This document shows, one piece after another, positions 26,888 to 36,581 of a DNA stretch of 64,000 nucleotides. Each line of letters begins with the position of its first letter. The first letter of the stretch is position 1. The stretch spans positions 186,001-250,000 of the forward strand of contig CAJYGB010000018.1 in the NCBI GenBank assembly GCA_913774355.1. The letters run 5' to 3'. The DNA comes from an uncultured Chryseobacterium sp. GTDB lineage: Bacteria; Bacteroidota; Bacteroidia; Flavobacteriales; Weeksellaceae. The position numbers were made by a program, and so were the translations under genes. Under the pieces are notes generated by a model, which was not told where the DNA came from, made no database searches, and saw only the letters and a list, made by a program, of their open reading frames with translations.

Positions 26888-27664
26888 ATGGTTTTATTAA
26901 GCTTTGACATCGAAGAATTCGATATGCCTTTAGAATACAAAGGGGAAATTCCGTTCGATCGTCAGATTTCAATTTCGCAGACCGGCCTTGAACGGATTTT
27001 AAATATTCTTAAAAAACATCAGGCAAAAGCGACGTTTTTCTCAACCGTGGTGTTTGCAGAAAATAGCAGGCATCTGATCGAAAGATTGCTGAATGAAGGC
27101 CATGAGCTGGCTTCCCATACCTGGTTTCATTCCGATTTTGAAGAAAAGCATTTGAAGGAATCGAAGGACCGCCTGGAAGAACTGTTTTCTACAAAGGTCA
27201 CCGGATTACGGATGCCCAGAATGATGCCGGTAAGTAAAAATGCGGTTGAAGATGCGGGATATGCTTATAATTCATCGGTTAATCCTACCTTTCTTCCCGG
27301 CAGATACAATAACCTGAAAGTTTCGAGAACCTTTTTTAAAGAAGGAAAAGTGACGCAGATTCCGGCTTCGGTTTCTCCAATTTTCAGAATACCCCTGTTC
27401 TGGCTCAGCTTTCATAATTTTCCGCTTGGTTTGTATAAAAAAATCGCTTCAGACGCCTTTAAAAAAGACCGCTATCTCAACATCTATTTTCATCCCTGGG
27501 AATTTGCGGAGATTAAGGATGAAGCCTTTAAATTACCCGGTTTTACCGTAAAAAATTCAGGACAGGACATGGTGAAGCGTTTCGATGCACTCGTTTCCTG
27601 GTTAAAAAATAACAACCATACCTTTGGCACCTTTCAGGAATTTCAAAAACAGATCGAATCATGA
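26888..27664 (+). CDS. Polysaccharide deacetylase (NodB-like)
   Basis: The 258-residue product belongs to the NodB-homology family, which removes acetyl groups from sugars in the envelope. It begins LLSFDIEEFDMPLEYKG, the metal-binding DxxE region, and has ATFFSTVVFAENSRHLIERL and HELASHTWFHSDFE, where the two His of motif 2 (HxxxxH, here HTWFH) bind the metal. RMPRMMPVS and YFHPWEF cover later motifs, close to the family of cell-wall-glycan deacetylases with HPWE. It starts directly after the GT2 stop and overlaps the next gene by 4 bases. Confidence 0.86.
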   Translation: MVLLSFDIEEFDMPLEYKGEIPFDRQISISQTGLERILNILKKHQAKATFFSTVVFAENSRHLIERLLNEGHELASHTWFHSDFEEKHLKESKDRLEELFSTKVTGLRMPRMMPVSKNAVEDAGYAYNSSVNPTFLPGRYNNLKVSRTFFKEGKVTQIPASVSPIFRIPLFWLSFHNFPLGLYKKIASDAFKKDRYLNIYFHPWEFAEIKDEAFKLPGFTVKNSGQDMVKRFDALVSWLKNNNHTFGTFQEFQKQIES

Positions 27665-28755
27665 AGATAGCTTACGATGCCAAAAGGTTTTTCCACAATA
27701 CGTCCGGGCTGGGAAATTATTCCCGGGATCTTGTGAGGATATTGTCTCAGTATTTTCCGGAAAATGAATATCTTCTTTTAAACAAAAACAGATCGGAGCG
27801 GGGCAGCGATATTCTGCAGCGTTCCAATGTCCGTTTTGTAGAGACTTCCAAGGGGAACATGTCCAGGCAGTTTAAAATGGGCAAAGACGCCCAGAAAGCA
27901 GGAGCGGATATCTTTCATGGACTGTCCGGTGAGCTCCCGCTGAAATGGGATAAAAAACCGATCAAAAAAATAGTTACCATTCACGATCTCATTTTTCTAC
28001 GGTATCCTCAGTACTACTCATTTTTCGACCGGAAGATCCATCTTTGGAAATTTAAAAAAGCAGCGCAATCGGCTGATCAAATTATTGCCATTTCAGAACA
28101 GACAAAACGTGATATGATCCGGTTTTTAAAAGTTCCTGAAACAAAAGTGGAAGTCATTTATCAGGGCTGCCACAAGGCATTTAAGGAACAGCAGTCCGAA
28201 GAATTTATCAGAAGTACAAAAGAAAAATTTAATCTTCCCGAAAAATTCATCCTGAATGTCGGAACCATTGAAGAGCGCAAAAACCTGCTGAATGTGGTGA
28301 AGGCATTAAAAGATACCGGAATCCCAATCGTGGTGGTTGGTAAAAAAACAAAATATTTTAAAAAAGTAGATCGGTTCATTCAGGAAAATAAAATCGAGGC
28401 CTATTTTCTGGAAGGGGTTTCCATGGATGAGCTCGCTGTTATTTATAAACTGGCGGAGACCTTTATTTATCCGAGCCTTTTTGAAGGCTTTGGTATCCCG
28501 GTGATTGAATCTTTGTTCTCCAAAACGGTAGTCATCACCAGCAATACCAGCTGCCTTCCCGAAGCAGGCGGGCCGGATTCCGTATATGTTGATCCGGAAA
28601 ATCCTCATGACATAAAGGCAAAAATTAAATTTTTATGGAATAACGAAGCCGAGCGTAAACGCCGTGCTGATAAGGGTTTTCTCTTTGTTCAGAAGTTTAA
28701 TGATGAACTTATTGCAAACGAACTGATGAATCTTTATGAAAAAATTATTTCGTAA
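27661..28755 (+). CDS. GT4-type glycosyltransferase
   Basis: This retaining GT-B enzyme transfers a sugar from a nucleotide donor. The 364-residue product has an N-terminal acceptor domain beginning IAYDAKRFFHNTSGLGNYSRDL, the loop IAISEQTKRDMIRFLKVPETKVEVIYQG, and the C-terminal donor domain with FILNVGTIEERKNL, and the EX7E-like SLFEGFGIPVIESLFS motif. It has no membrane segment and probably works at the inner face of the inner membrane. It overlaps the deacetylase gene by 4 bases and ends 5 bases before the his promoter region. Confidence 0.9.
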   Translation: MKIAYDAKRFFHNTSGLGNYSRDLVRILSQYFPENEYLLLNKNRSERGSDILQRSNVRFVETSKGNMSRQFKMGKDAQKAGADIFHGLSGELPLKWDKKPIKKIVTIHDLIFLRYPQYYSFFDRKIHLWKFKKAAQSADQIIAISEQTKRDMIRFLKVPETKVEVIYQGCHKAFKEQQSEEFIRSTKEKFNLPEKFILNVGTIEERKNLLNVVKALKDTGIPIVVVGKKTKYFKKVDRFIQENKIEAYFLEGVSMDELAVIYKLAETFIYPSLFEGFGIPVIESLFSKTVVITSNTSCLPEAGGPDSVYVDPENPHDIKAKIKFLWNNEAERKRRADKGFLFVQKFNDELIANELMNLYEKIIS

Positions 28756-28760
28756 AATTC

Positions 28761-28790
28761 TTGCAGGTTTAAAAATAAGTCCTACATTTG
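28761..28790 (+). promoter_or_regulatory. Promoter of the his operon
   Basis: TTG (28761-28763), exactly 19 bases, then TACATTTG (28783-28790), a full -7 match. The leader-peptide ATG lies 17 bases further on, so the mRNA starts close to the leader peptide. Confidence 0.8.
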
Positions 28791-28807
28791 TACCATAATT
28801 TTCAACA

Positions 28808-28858
28808 ATGAAACCCAATTTTTTAACAGTACATCATTATCATCATCATCTCTGCTAA
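28808..28858 (+). CDS. hisL: Histidine leader peptide (HisL)
   Basis: The 16-residue peptide MKPNFLTVHHYHHHLC contains five histidines in six residues (codons 9-14), all encoded by CAT. It begins 17 bases after the -7 promoter element, and its stop codon TAA (28856-28858) abuts the sequence AGACGG, one arm of an alternative hairpin. The E. coli his leader works in the same way: when charged tRNA-His is scarce the ribosome stalls over the His codons and the antiterminator forms. The composition, position and downstream hairpins make the assignment strong; expression has not been shown. Confidence 0.88.
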   Translation: MKPNFLTVHHYHHHLC

Positions 28859-28935
28859 GACGGAATTGATTGATAGATTACTATGTTAAAAATCAAAATA
28901 ATAAAAACCGTCTGAGTAAACAGGCGGTTTTTTTG
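28858..28935 (+). promoter_or_regulatory. his operon transcription attenuator
   Basis: The terminator hairpin has a 12-base stem with one G-U pair (28903-28914 with 28921-28932, loop AGTAAA) followed by a T run. Its 5' arm contains CCGTCT (28908-28913), which also pairs perfectly with AGACGG (28858-28863) immediately after the leader peptide stop codon. The two structures exclude each other. A ribosome that reaches the stop codon covers AGACGG, so the terminator forms; a ribosome stalled on the His codons leaves it free for antitermination. Confidence 0.85.
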
Positions 28936-29008
28936 TTTCCAAATTCTTCCCGGGCAATTTGTTTCATCAATTCCATTTGACTTACTCAGGCACAGCAAAA
29001 GTGAAATC

Positions 29009-29866
29009 ATGAGTAAATTAAAAATAGCCATACAGAAAAGCGGAAGGCTGTACGAAGAATCTCTTCAGCTGCTGAAAGACTGTGGCATCTTCATCAATAA
29101 CGGAAAGGATCAGCTCAAAGTTTCCGTAGACAATTTCCCGATGGAGATCATGTATCTGCGTAATTCCGATATTCCGCAATACCTCGAAGACGGGGTTGTA
29201 GATATAGCCATTGTCGGTGAAAATCTTCTGGCTGAAAAGCAGAAAAATATTGAGGTGGTCCAGCCTTTGGGATTTTCAAAATGCAGAGTTTCTTTGGCGG
29301 TTCCGAAGGAAATCGAGACTGATGAGATCAGTTATTTTCAGGGCAAAAAAATTGCCACTTCCTATCCGAATACCCTTAAAAGCTTTTTGGATAAAAACAA
29401 TATTTCCGCAGATATTCACATCATTTCAGGCTCTGTGGAAATCGCTCCTAATATTGGTCTTGCCGACGGAATCTGTGATATTGTAAGTTCAGGAAGTACC
29501 CTTTTCAAAAACGGATTAAGAGAAACCGTTACAATTCTTACTTCTGAAGCTGTTCTGGCAAAAACATTTAAACTGGATGAAGAAAAAACCGGGATTCTCG
29601 AAAAATTCCTCTTCAGAATTAAAGCTGTTCTTAAAGCAAAAAATTCAAAATATATTCTGATGAATGTTCCGAACGACAAGATTGGCGAAGTCTCCAAAGC
29701 ACTTCCTGTTCTTAAAAGCCCGACTGTAATTCCTTTAGCGGAAGAAGGCTGGAGCAGTATTCATTCTGTAATTAACGAAGCGCGCTTTTGGGAAGTAATT
29801 GATGAGCTGAAAGATAAGGGAGCGCAGGATATTCTCATTATTCCAATCGATAAAATGGTGATTTGA
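29009..29866 (+). CDS. hisG: ATP phosphoribosyltransferase, long form
   Basis: HisG joins ATP and PRPP to start histidine synthesis. The 285-residue length marks the long form, with a C-terminal regulatory domain (about 210-285) that binds histidine, and so it does not need HisZ. Visible are LKIAIQKSGRLYEESLQLL, VDIAIVGENLL, and the PRPP-binding stretch DGICDIVSSGSTLFKNGLRE (about 155-175). It is the first structural gene after the attenuator, and it ends 1 base before hisD. Enzyme control at this step therefore adds to the transcriptional control by the leader. Confidence 0.96.
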   Translation: MSKLKIAIQKSGRLYEESLQLLKDCGIFINNGKDQLKVSVDNFPMEIMYLRNSDIPQYLEDGVVDIAIVGENLLAEKQKNIEVVQPLGFSKCRVSLAVPKEIETDEISYFQGKKIATSYPNTLKSFLDKNNISADIHIISGSVEIAPNIGLADGICDIVSSGSTLFKNGLRETVTILTSEAVLAKTFKLDEEKTGILEKFLFRIKAVLKAKNSKYILMNVPNDKIGEVSKALPVLKSPTVIPLAEEGWSSIHSVINEARFWEVIDELKDKGAQDILIIPIDKMVI

Positions 29867-29867
29867 T

Positions 29868-31151
29868 ATGCTAGTAAACAGATATCCTGAAAAGGAAAAA
29901 TGGTCTGAATTAACCAAAAGACCTGCTATAAAAAGAGAACAGCTAACCGAAACGGTTGCCGGAATCTTCGATGAAGTGAAGAACAACGGAGATCGGGCTC
30001 TGATTGATTTCGCTAGAAAATTTGATTCCGCTGAAATAAAAGACATCAAAGTTTCCCAGAAAGAAGTAGTTGAAGCCGAAAGTTTGGTTGGCGATGCATT
30101 AAAATCAGCGATTCAGCAAGCAAGAGAGAATATTGCCAGATTCCACGCCTCACAGGTTCCGCAGACGGAAAAGATTGAAACGGTAAAAGGTGTCGTTTGC
30201 TGGCGTGAAAACAGGGCGATTGGGAAAGTGGGAATTTATATCCCGGGAGGTACGGCACCGCTGTTTTCTACGGTTTTGATGCTGGCGGTACCGGCTCAGC
30301 TGGCGGGTTGTAAAGAAATTGTCCTGTGTACCCCTCCCGATAAAGAAGGAAAGATCAATCCTGCCATTTTATATGCGGCAAAGCTTTGCGGAGTTACTGA
30401 AATATTCAGGACCGGTGGTGCACAGGCCATTGCAGCCATGACCTTAGGAACGGAAAGTATTCCTGCGGTGTATAAAATTTTCGGTCCCGGCAATCAGTAT
30501 GTGGTTGCTGCGAAAGAATTTGCCCAGAATTATAAAGTAGCCATCGATATGCCAGCCGGACCCAGCGAAGTGCTGATTATTGCCGACGGAGAGGCAGTTC
30601 CGGCATTCTGTGCGGCCGACCTGCTTTCCCAGGCGGAACACGGCAGCGACAGCCAGGTGGTTTTCCTGACAACCGATGAAAAGGTCCTGGAAGAAACGGT
30701 AAGAGAAACGGAAAAGCAACTGGCCGTTCTTCCCAGAAATGAAATGGCGGCAGAAGTTTTAAGAAACAGCCACTTTATCCTGATGAAAACCCTTGAAGAA
30801 GCATTGGAATTCAGCAACCAATACGCTCCGGAACACCTGATTTTAGCCATGGAAAATGCGGAACAGTACATTTCCGGAATAGAGAATGCAGGTTCTGTTT
30901 TCTTGGGCAATTATTCCTGCGAAAGTGCCGGAGATTATGCGAGCGGGACCAACCATACCCTTCCGACCAATGGTTTTGCTAAAAATTACAGTGGGGTTTC
31001 CCTGGACAGTTTCGTAAAAAAGATCACATTTCAGAATTTATCGGAAGAGGGATTGAAAAATTTAGGAAAAACCATTGAAGTGATGGCCGAAGCAGAAGGA
31101 TTGTCCGCTCACAGAAATGCAGTAAGTATCAGATTAAAAGCAACAGAATGA
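29868..31151 (+). CDS. hisD: Histidinol dehydrogenase
   Basis: HisD carries out the last two steps, oxidising histidinol to histidine with two NAD and a zinc ion. The 427-residue length is close to E. coli (434). Motifs: VGIYIPGGTAPLFSTVLMLAVPAQLAGC, IFGPGNQYVVAAKEFAQ, the zinc-ligand region LLSQAEHGSDSQ, and the catalytic Glu-His pair in YAPEHLIL, with NHTLPT near the C-terminus. It lies one base after hisG and overlaps hisC by 4 bases. Confidence 0.97.
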   Translation: MLVNRYPEKEKWSELTKRPAIKREQLTETVAGIFDEVKNNGDRALIDFARKFDSAEIKDIKVSQKEVVEAESLVGDALKSAIQQARENIARFHASQVPQTEKIETVKGVVCWRENRAIGKVGIYIPGGTAPLFSTVLMLAVPAQLAGCKEIVLCTPPDKEGKINPAILYAAKLCGVTEIFRTGGAQAIAAMTLGTESIPAVYKIFGPGNQYVVAAKEFAQNYKVAIDMPAGPSEVLIIADGEAVPAFCAADLLSQAEHGSDSQVVFLTTDEKVLEETVRETEKQLAVLPRNEMAAEVLRNSHFILMKTLEEALEFSNQYAPEHLILAMENAEQYISGIENAGSVFLGNYSCESAGDYASGTNHTLPTNGFAKNYSGVSLDSFVKKITFQNLSEEGLKNLGKTIEVMAEAEGLSAHRNAVSIRLKATE

Positions 31152-32179
31152 AAGAATTTAATATCAGAAATCTAGTACGTCAGAACATCCTCGAGCTTCA
31201 GCCTTACATCAGCTTCCGGGACCTGAACGAATTTAAAAATCCTGTATTCCTGGATGCCAACGAAAGTGCAGCAGGAGAGTTGAACCGTTATCCGGATTCA
31301 ACCCAAAAAAAATTAAAGCAGAAATTATCCCGATTAAAGGGTATTCCTGCAGATCAGATTGCCATAGGAAACGGAAGTGATGAACTGATTGATCTGATCA
31401 TAAAGGTTTTCTGTGAACCAAAGAATGATTCGATATTGATGATGAATCCTTCCTTTGCAATGTATGGATTCTATGCTTCGGTGAATGGAAACGACGTCCT
31501 ACTGCTTGACCTGGATGAAAATTTTGAAATTGATAAAGAGGAATTTTTAAAAATAACAAATGAAAAACAACCGAAAGTTTTCTTCCTCTGTTCACCCAAT
31601 AACCCAACCGGAAATTCGGTGGAAGATATTGAATTCTATATTCAGAATTTTGATGGGATTGTGGTGGTTGATGAAGCATATATTGAGTTTTCAGAAAAAG
31701 AGTCCTGTATCGACCTGCTGGAAAAATATTCCAATCTTATCGTACTGCAGACGTTTTCAAAGGCATGGGGAATGGCAGGTGCCAGGGTAGGAACAGCATA
31801 TTCTTCCAAAAAAATCACCAGGTTCATTAACAGTGTTAAAGCCCCTTACAATGTAAATTCTCTAAGTTTAAATAAAATTATTGAACTGATTGATAAAAAA
31901 GAATTTATAACGGTTAATGTAAAAAATACTTTAAATGAAATGTACTGGCTGAAAAACATATTGCAGGACATGAAATGTATTAAGAAAATATACCCAAGCG
32001 ATGCCAATTTCTTTTTAGTGGAATTTAGAAATGCAGAAAAAGTGTATGACCTGTTATTGGAAAATGAAATCCTGACAAGCAAAAGAAGTCCGAAGATTCC
32101 GGGATGTATCAGAATTAATGTAGGAAGACGGGAGGAAAATGTACGTCTGGTGGAAATGTTAAAAACTGTGGAATTATGA
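31148..32179 (+). CDS. hisC: Histidinol-phosphate aminotransferase
   Basis: HisC exchanges the amino group of glutamate onto imidazole acetol phosphate. The 343-residue protein is a fold type I PLP enzyme: [32 protein letters not shown] for cofactor contacts, [23 protein letters not shown], and the PLP lysine near residue 205 in [25 protein letters not shown] near the end holds the conserved Arg that binds the substrate. It overlaps hisD and hisB by 4 bases each, consistent with coupled translation. Confidence 0.96.
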   Translation: MKEFNIRNLVRQNILELQPYISFRDLNEFKNPVFLDANESAAGELNRYPDSTQKKLKQKLSRLKGIPADQIAIGNGSDELIDLIIKVFCEPKNDSILMMNPSFAMYGFYASVNGNDVLLLDLDENFEIDKEEFLKITNEKQPKVFFLCSPNNPTGNSVEDIEFYIQNFDGIVVVDEAYIEFSEKESCIDLLEKYSNLIVLQTFSKAWGMAGARVGTAYSSKKITRFINSVKAPYNVNSLSLNKIIELIDKKEFITVNVKNTLNEMYWLKNILQDMKCIKKIYPSDANFFLVEFRNAEKVYDLLLENEILTSKRSPKIPGCIRINVGRREENVRLVEMLKTVEL

Positions 32180-33270
32180 AAAAAGTATTGTTTATTGATC
32201 GTGACGGAACATTGATCATTGAGCCGCCATTGGATTATCAGGTCGATTCCTTGGAAAAGCTGGAATTTTATCCCGGTGTTTTTCAGAATCTTTCCCGAAT
32301 TGCAAAAGAACTTGATTTTGAGCTGGTCATGGTTACCAATCAGGATGGTTTGGGAACAGAAAGTTTTCCGGTAGATGATTTTACAAAACCTCAGGAAAAG
32401 ATGTTGAAGGCGTTTGAAAATGAAGGAATTGTTTTCAGTGATATTCTGATCGACAGAAGTTTTGAAAGCGAAAATTTACCAACAAGAAAGCCGGGAACCG
32501 GAATGCTCGGAAAATATATTTACGGCAATTACGATCTGGAAAATTCGTTCGTCATCGGAGACCGTATTACGGACATCCGGCTGGCTAAAAACCTGGGGAC
32601 AAAAGCTATATTTATCAGCAATTCTGAGAATGGGGAAGCGGATTTAACAACAACCAGCTGGCAGGACATTTACCAATACCTGAAACAGATCCCGAGAAAA
32701 GCAAAAGTATCCAGAAAGACCAATGAAACCGAAATAGCCATTGAACTTAATCTCGACGGAAGCGGAACTTCTGAAATCTCAACCGGCCTTCACTTTTTCG
32801 ACCACATGCTTGAACAGATCTCAAGACACGGTAATATGGATTTAAACATACAGGTGAAAGGCGATCTGCAGGTTGACGAGCACCACACGATGGAAGATAC
32901 CGGAATCGTTCTGGGGGGAGCATTTTTAAAAGCCTTAGGAAAGAAAAAAGGTATTGAACGCTACGGTTTCCTTCTTCCCATGGACGATTGCCTGGCGCAG
33001 GCTGCGTTGGATTTCGGAGGGCGTCCGTGGATCGTTTGGGAGGCTGATTTCAAGCGTGAAAAGATTGGTGATGTACCAACGGAGATGTTTTATCACTTCT
33101 TCAAATCATTTACCGATGCTGCAAAATGCAACCTGAACATCAAAGCAGAAGGGGAAAACGAGCACCATAAGATCGAATCCATCTTTAAAGCATTTGCCAA
33201 AGCTTTAAAAATGGCAGTGAACCAGTCTGACCAGAATTTTAACCTCCCATCCACAAAAGGAAGCTTATAA
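32176..33270 (+). CDS. hisB: Bifunctional histidinol-phosphatase / imidazoleglycerol-phosphate dehydratase
   Basis: The 364-residue product joins two enzymes. Residues 1-165 are a HAD-type histidinol phosphatase with [13 protein letters not shown] (nucleophile D and DxD), the [14 protein letters not shown] switch and [16 protein letters not shown]. Residues about 170-364 are the dehydratase: [19 protein letters not shown] and [16 protein letters not shown] hold the metal-binding histidines, with [18 protein letters not shown] at the end. This fusion is known in E. coli and common in Bacteroidota, and it removes the need for a separate HisN. It overlaps hisC by 4 bases and hisH by 1 base. Confidence 0.97.
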   Translation: MKKVLFIDRDGTLIIEPPLDYQVDSLEKLEFYPGVFQNLSRIAKELDFELVMVTNQDGLGTESFPVDDFTKPQEKMLKAFENEGIVFSDILIDRSFESENLPTRKPGTGMLGKYIYGNYDLENSFVIGDRITDIRLAKNLGTKAIFISNSENGEADLTTTSWQDIYQYLKQIPRKAKVSRKTNETEIAIELNLDGSGTSEISTGLHFFDHMLEQISRHGNMDLNIQVKGDLQVDEHHTMEDTGIVLGGAFLKALGKKKGIERYGFLLPMDDCLAQAALDFGGRPWIVWEADFKREKIGDVPTEMFYHFFKSFTDAAKCNLNIKAEGENEHHKIESIFKAFAKALKMAVNQSDQNFNLPSTKGSL

Positions 33271-33848
33271 TGATAGCCATCATCAAATATAACGGCGGAA
33301 ACGTAAGTTCCGTACAGAATGCCCTCAGCCGCTTACAGGTAGAATCGGTAGTTACGGATGATTTCGATACCTTAAGAAGTGCCGACAAAGTTATCTTTCC
33401 CGGCGTGGGTGAAGCATCTTCCACTATGAAAAACCTGAAAGAAAAAGGACTTGATCTTCTTATCCCTTCACTGCAGCAACCGGTTTTGGGAATTTGCCTC
33501 GGCATGCAGCTGATGTGCGGAAACAATGAAGAAGGAAACACCGCCGGCATGGGAATCTTTGATCTTGAAGTTAAAAAATTCCCTGCAGGAGATATTGTTC
33601 CCCATATGGGATGGAATACGCTTTCGGCGGTAAATTCACCTCTGTTTTCAAACATAGAGAATGATACCGATGTCTATTTTGTCCACAGCTATTATTGTGA
33701 ACTTTCGGAATATACGACCTCCGTTTGTGATTATATTCTGCCGTTCAGTGCGTCCCTGCAGAAAGGTAATTTTTATGCGATGCAGTTTCACCCGGAAAAA
33801 TCAGGAGAGGCGGGAAGCAGATTATTGGAAAACTTTTTAAAATTGTAA
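33270..33848 (+). CDS. hisH: Imidazole glycerol phosphate synthase, glutaminase subunit
   Basis: HisH hydrolyses glutamine and feeds ammonia to HisF. The 192-residue class I amidotransferase shows the nucleophile Cys in [12 protein letters not shown] (near 79) and the His and Glu of [11 protein letters not shown] (near 175). [11 protein letters not shown] is the conserved oxyanion strand. Length is typical (about 196). The overlap with hisB and the 2-base gap to hisA place it in the operon, but its partner gene hisF is separated by 1.4 kb, including an intergenic repeat. Confidence 0.96.
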   Translation: MIAIIKYNGGNVSSVQNALSRLQVESVVTDDFDTLRSADKVIFPGVGEASSTMKNLKEKGLDLLIPSLQQPVLGICLGMQLMCGNNEEGNTAGMGIFDLEVKKFPAGDIVPHMGWNTLSAVNSPLFSNIENDTDVYFVHSYYCELSEYTTSVCDYILPFSASLQKGNFYAMQFHPEKSGEAGSRLLENFLKL

Positions 33849-33850
33849 AC

Positions 33851-34564
33851 ATGAAAATTATCCCTGCGATTGATATCATCGACGGAAAATGTGTCCGCCT
33901 TTCAAAAGGTGATTACGGCACGAAAAAGATATATAATGAAAATCCACTGGAAGTGGCTAAAGAATTTGAAGGCTATGGTATTAAATATCTTCACCTGGTT
34001 GACCTGGATGGCGCCAGGTCAAAGCATATCGTCAATCATAAAGTACTGGAATCTATTGCTAGCGAAACGTTTCTCGAAATAGATTTTGGCGGCGGGCTGA
34101 AAACCATAGAAGATATTGAAACAGCCTTTGAATCGGGCGCAAAACAAATCACCATCGGAAGTATCGCCGTTCAGGATCCTGCATTTTGTCTTGAACTGAT
34201 TCAAAAATACGGTTCTGAAAAAATAATCCTGGGCGCAGACTGTGAGAACAGGAAGATCAAAACTTCAGGTTGGCTGGAGGAAAGTGCACTTGATGTTATA
34301 GATTTTATTCTTCAATACCGTAAAAAAGGGATACAAAACGTCATTTGCACAGATATTTCAAAAGATGGAATGCTGCAGGGCGCTTCCGGAGAACTTTACT
34401 CTGAAATTTTAAGCAGAACTGAGATCAGTTTAGTGGCAAGCGGCGGTATTTCCTGCATAGAAGATGTGCATCAGATGAAGGCAATCGGCTGCTCCGGAAC
34501 CATTATCGGAAAAGCGATCTACGAAGGGAAAATTTCGTTGGAACAATTGCAGGAGTTTGTTTAA
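33851..34564 (+). CDS. hisA: ProFAR isomerase (HisA)
   Basis: HisA isomerises ProFAR to PRFAR, step four of the pathway. The 237-residue (beta-alpha)8 barrel opens with [20 protein letters not shown] (catalytic Asp at 8) and has [15 protein letters not shown], the phosphate-binding [12 protein letters not shown], and the second catalytic Asp in [15 protein letters not shown] (about residue 169). [14 protein letters not shown] completes the phosphate site. It is followed not by hisF but by 677 bases of repeats. Confidence 0.96.
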   Translation: MKIIPAIDIIDGKCVRLSKGDYGTKKIYNENPLEVAKEFEGYGIKYLHLVDLDGARSKHIVNHKVLESIASETFLEIDFGGGLKTIEDIETAFESGAKQITIGSIAVQDPAFCLELIQKYGSEKIILGADCENRKIKTSGWLEESALDVIDFILQYRKKGIQNVICTDISKDGMLQGASGELYSEILSRTEISLVASGGISCIEDVHQMKAIGCSGTIIGKAIYEGKISLEQLQEFV

Positions 34565-35241
34565 TTCCAAAAGTCACAAAAGTTTTTGAAACACATGAGT
34601 CAAATGAGATTTTTAGTCATCAGAATGACGTATATTTTAGATCACAAAAGAAGAAAATCAAAGATTTTTATTGGAGTACCAGAATATGCATAACGTTTGT
34701 CATTCCCGCAGGGAATCCAAATGTGAATCTTTCCACGCGAATCTCTATTACGATGTTAAGGTGAATTTCTGTAGATCCCTTTTACATAACTGATCATCCG
34801 GGAATTACTATCAATAGAAACGGGGTTTAACCCGTTTAAGAATGAAGCACAACAAAAAATTGGCTTTAGCCAAAACTTATTAAACATCATCTGTGAAAAT
34901 CCGTGAAGATCTGTGGTTAAATTAAAAAATACTAAAAAGCTTAACCTAAAAAGTTTTCAAACACATAAGTCATATGAGATTCTTAGTTAATTACATAGCG
35001 TATTTTAGATCACATAAGAAGAAAATCAAAGATTTTTGTACTTGATCATCCGGGAATTACTATCTATAGAAACGGGGTTTAACCCGTTTAAAATAAAACA
35101 CAACGAGAAATTGGCTTTAGCCAAAACTTATTGAACATAATCATCCGTGAAAATCTGTGTCATCTGTGGGAAATGTATTAAACAGATCATCCGGAATCAT
35201 AACCCTAAACTTTAACCCTAAAACTTTGAACCATTTAAAAA
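34565..35241. repeat. Tandem imperfect repeat with palindromes between hisA and hisF
   Basis: Two imperfect copies of one segment lie head to tail. Copy 1 runs from about 34580 to 34920 and copy 2 from about 34951 to 35169, offset by about 370 bases. Copy 2 lacks about 118 bases (34671-34788). Both hold the palindrome AAACGGGGTTTAACCCGTTT (34818-34837 and 35070-35089) and TTGGCTTTAGCCAA (34860-34873 and 35111-35124). Copy 1 also has ATTCCCGCAGGGAAT (34702-34716). No gene is seen. Similar short palindromes occur at 39.9-40.2 kb. Confidence 0.8.
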
Positions 35242-35994
35242 ATGCTAAAAAAAAGAATCATCCCCTGTCTGGATATAAAAAACGGAACCACCGTTAAAGG
35301 AATCAATTTCGAGGGATTACGGAATGCCGGCGATCCTATTGAACTGGCTAAAAGATACGAACAGGAAGGTGCTGATGAACTGGTTTTCCTGGATATTACT
35401 GCTACGATCGAAGAACGGAAAACCTTCGCCGAGTTGGTACAGGATATTGCACGGGAAATCAGCATTCCCTTTACCGTAGGCGGTGGTATTTCTACGGTTG
35501 AAGATGTCAGGAAGCTTCTTCAGGCAGGTGCCGATAAAATCAGCATCAATTCTTCTGCCGTTAAAAATCCGTCCCTGATTTCAGACCTGGCTGAAGAATT
35601 CGGAAGCCAATGTGTAGTCGTGGCTATCGACACCAAACTGGTCGCTGGCTCCGATTATGTATACATCAAAGGCGGAAGAGAAAAAACGGATCTGAAAACC
35701 CTTGACTGGGCAAAGAAAGCCGAAGCATCAGGAGCAGGGGAGATCCTGCTGACTTCGATGGATGGCGACGGGACAAAAAACGGATTTGACCTGAGAATTA
35801 CCAAACTGATTTCCGAAAATGTAAATATTCCGGTGATTGCTTCAGGCGGTGCCGGGAAAACAGAAGATTTTGAAGAGGTATTCAGCCTTACAAAAGCAAC
35901 CGCCGCTTTGGCAGCGAGCATTTTCCATTTCGGGGAGGTAAAAATCCAGGATCTGAAAAATAATTTAAAATCAAAAAAAATTGCCGTACGATGA
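35242..35994 (+). CDS. hisF: Imidazole glycerol phosphate synthase, cyclase subunit
   Basis: HisF joins ammonia from HisH with PRFAR to give imidazole glycerol phosphate and AICAR, the latter a purine precursor. The 250-residue barrel shows [20 protein letters not shown] with catalytic Asp at about 11, [20 protein letters not shown], the second catalytic Asp in VVVAIDTK, and [11 protein letters not shown] and [11 protein letters not shown] for phosphate binding. It overlaps hisIE by 4 bases. It is separated from hisA by the repeat-filled gap, and I see no clear -7 element there, so it probably depends on read-through from the operon promoter. Confidence 0.97.
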   Translation: MLKKRIIPCLDIKNGTTVKGINFEGLRNAGDPIELAKRYEQEGADELVFLDITATIEERKTFAELVQDIAREISIPFTVGGGISTVEDVRKLLQAGADKISINSSAVKNPSLISDLAEEFGSQCVVVAIDTKLVAGSDYVYIKGGREKTDLKTLDWAKKAEASGAGEILLTSMDGDGTKNGFDLRITKLISENVNIPVIASGGAGKTEDFEEVFSLTKATAALAASIFHFGEVKIQDLKNNLKSKKIAVR

Positions 35995-36581
35995 ATATAA
36001 ATTTTAATAAAAGCCAGGACGGACTGGTTCCGGTCATCATTCAGGATGACAGAACGTTGCAGGTACTGATGCTTGGCTACATGAACGAAGAAGCGCTGCA
36101 AAAGACGAGACAGGAAGGAACCGTCACCTTTTTCAGCCGTTCCAAAAACAGGCTCTGGACCAAAGGGGAGGAATCCGGAAACTTCTTGAAGGTAAAAAGT
36201 ATCAACATCGATTGCGATCAGGATACGATTTTAATTAAGGCTGTTCCTAAAGACATAGTCTGTCATACCGGAAGCTTCAGCTGTTTCGGAAATAAGGATT
36301 CCAAAGGTTTTCTGTATGAACTGGAAGACAAAATCAGCCGTAGGATCGACGAAAAAACAGAAGGTTCTTATACTTATTCCTTATTTCAGAGAGGAATCAA
36401 TAAAATGGCTCAGAAAGTAGGAGAGGAAGCCGTAGAACTTGTAATCGAAGCTAAAGATAACAATGATAATCTGTTTAAAAATGAAGCTGCAGATCTGTTG
36501 TATCATTTTTTAATTTTACTGAAAGCCAAAAATTTTTCGTTACAGGATATTGAAGAAATCCTGATATCCCGAAACCGGTAA
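35991..36581 (+). CDS. hisI: Bifunctional phosphoribosyl-AMP cyclohydrolase / phosphoribosyl-ATP pyrophosphatase
   Basis: HisIE carries out steps two and three. The 196-residue protein has the cyclohydrolase (about 1-100) with [25 protein letters not shown] and the metal site in [17 protein letters not shown] and [11 protein letters not shown]. The pyrophosphatase (about 105-196) has the acidic motif [14 protein letters not shown] and [14 protein letters not shown]. It is the last his gene, giving a full set with hisG, D, C, B, H, A and F. A bidirectional terminator lies 142 bases downstream. The fused gene is often also written hisIE. Confidence 0.97.
   Translation: MNINFNKSQDGLVPVIIQDDRTLQVLMLGYMNEEALQKTRQEGTVTFFSRSKNRLWTKGEESGNFLKVKSINIDCDQDTILIKAVPKDIVCHTGSFSCFGNKDSKGFLYELEDKISRRIDEKTEGSYTYSLFQRGINKMAQKVGEEAVELVIEAKDNNDNLFKNEAADLLYHFLILLKAKNFSLQDIEEILISRNR

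Noticed and set aside
34565..35241. A small gene between hisA and hisF
   Set aside because: No frame is open for long, and the content is repeated and palindromic.
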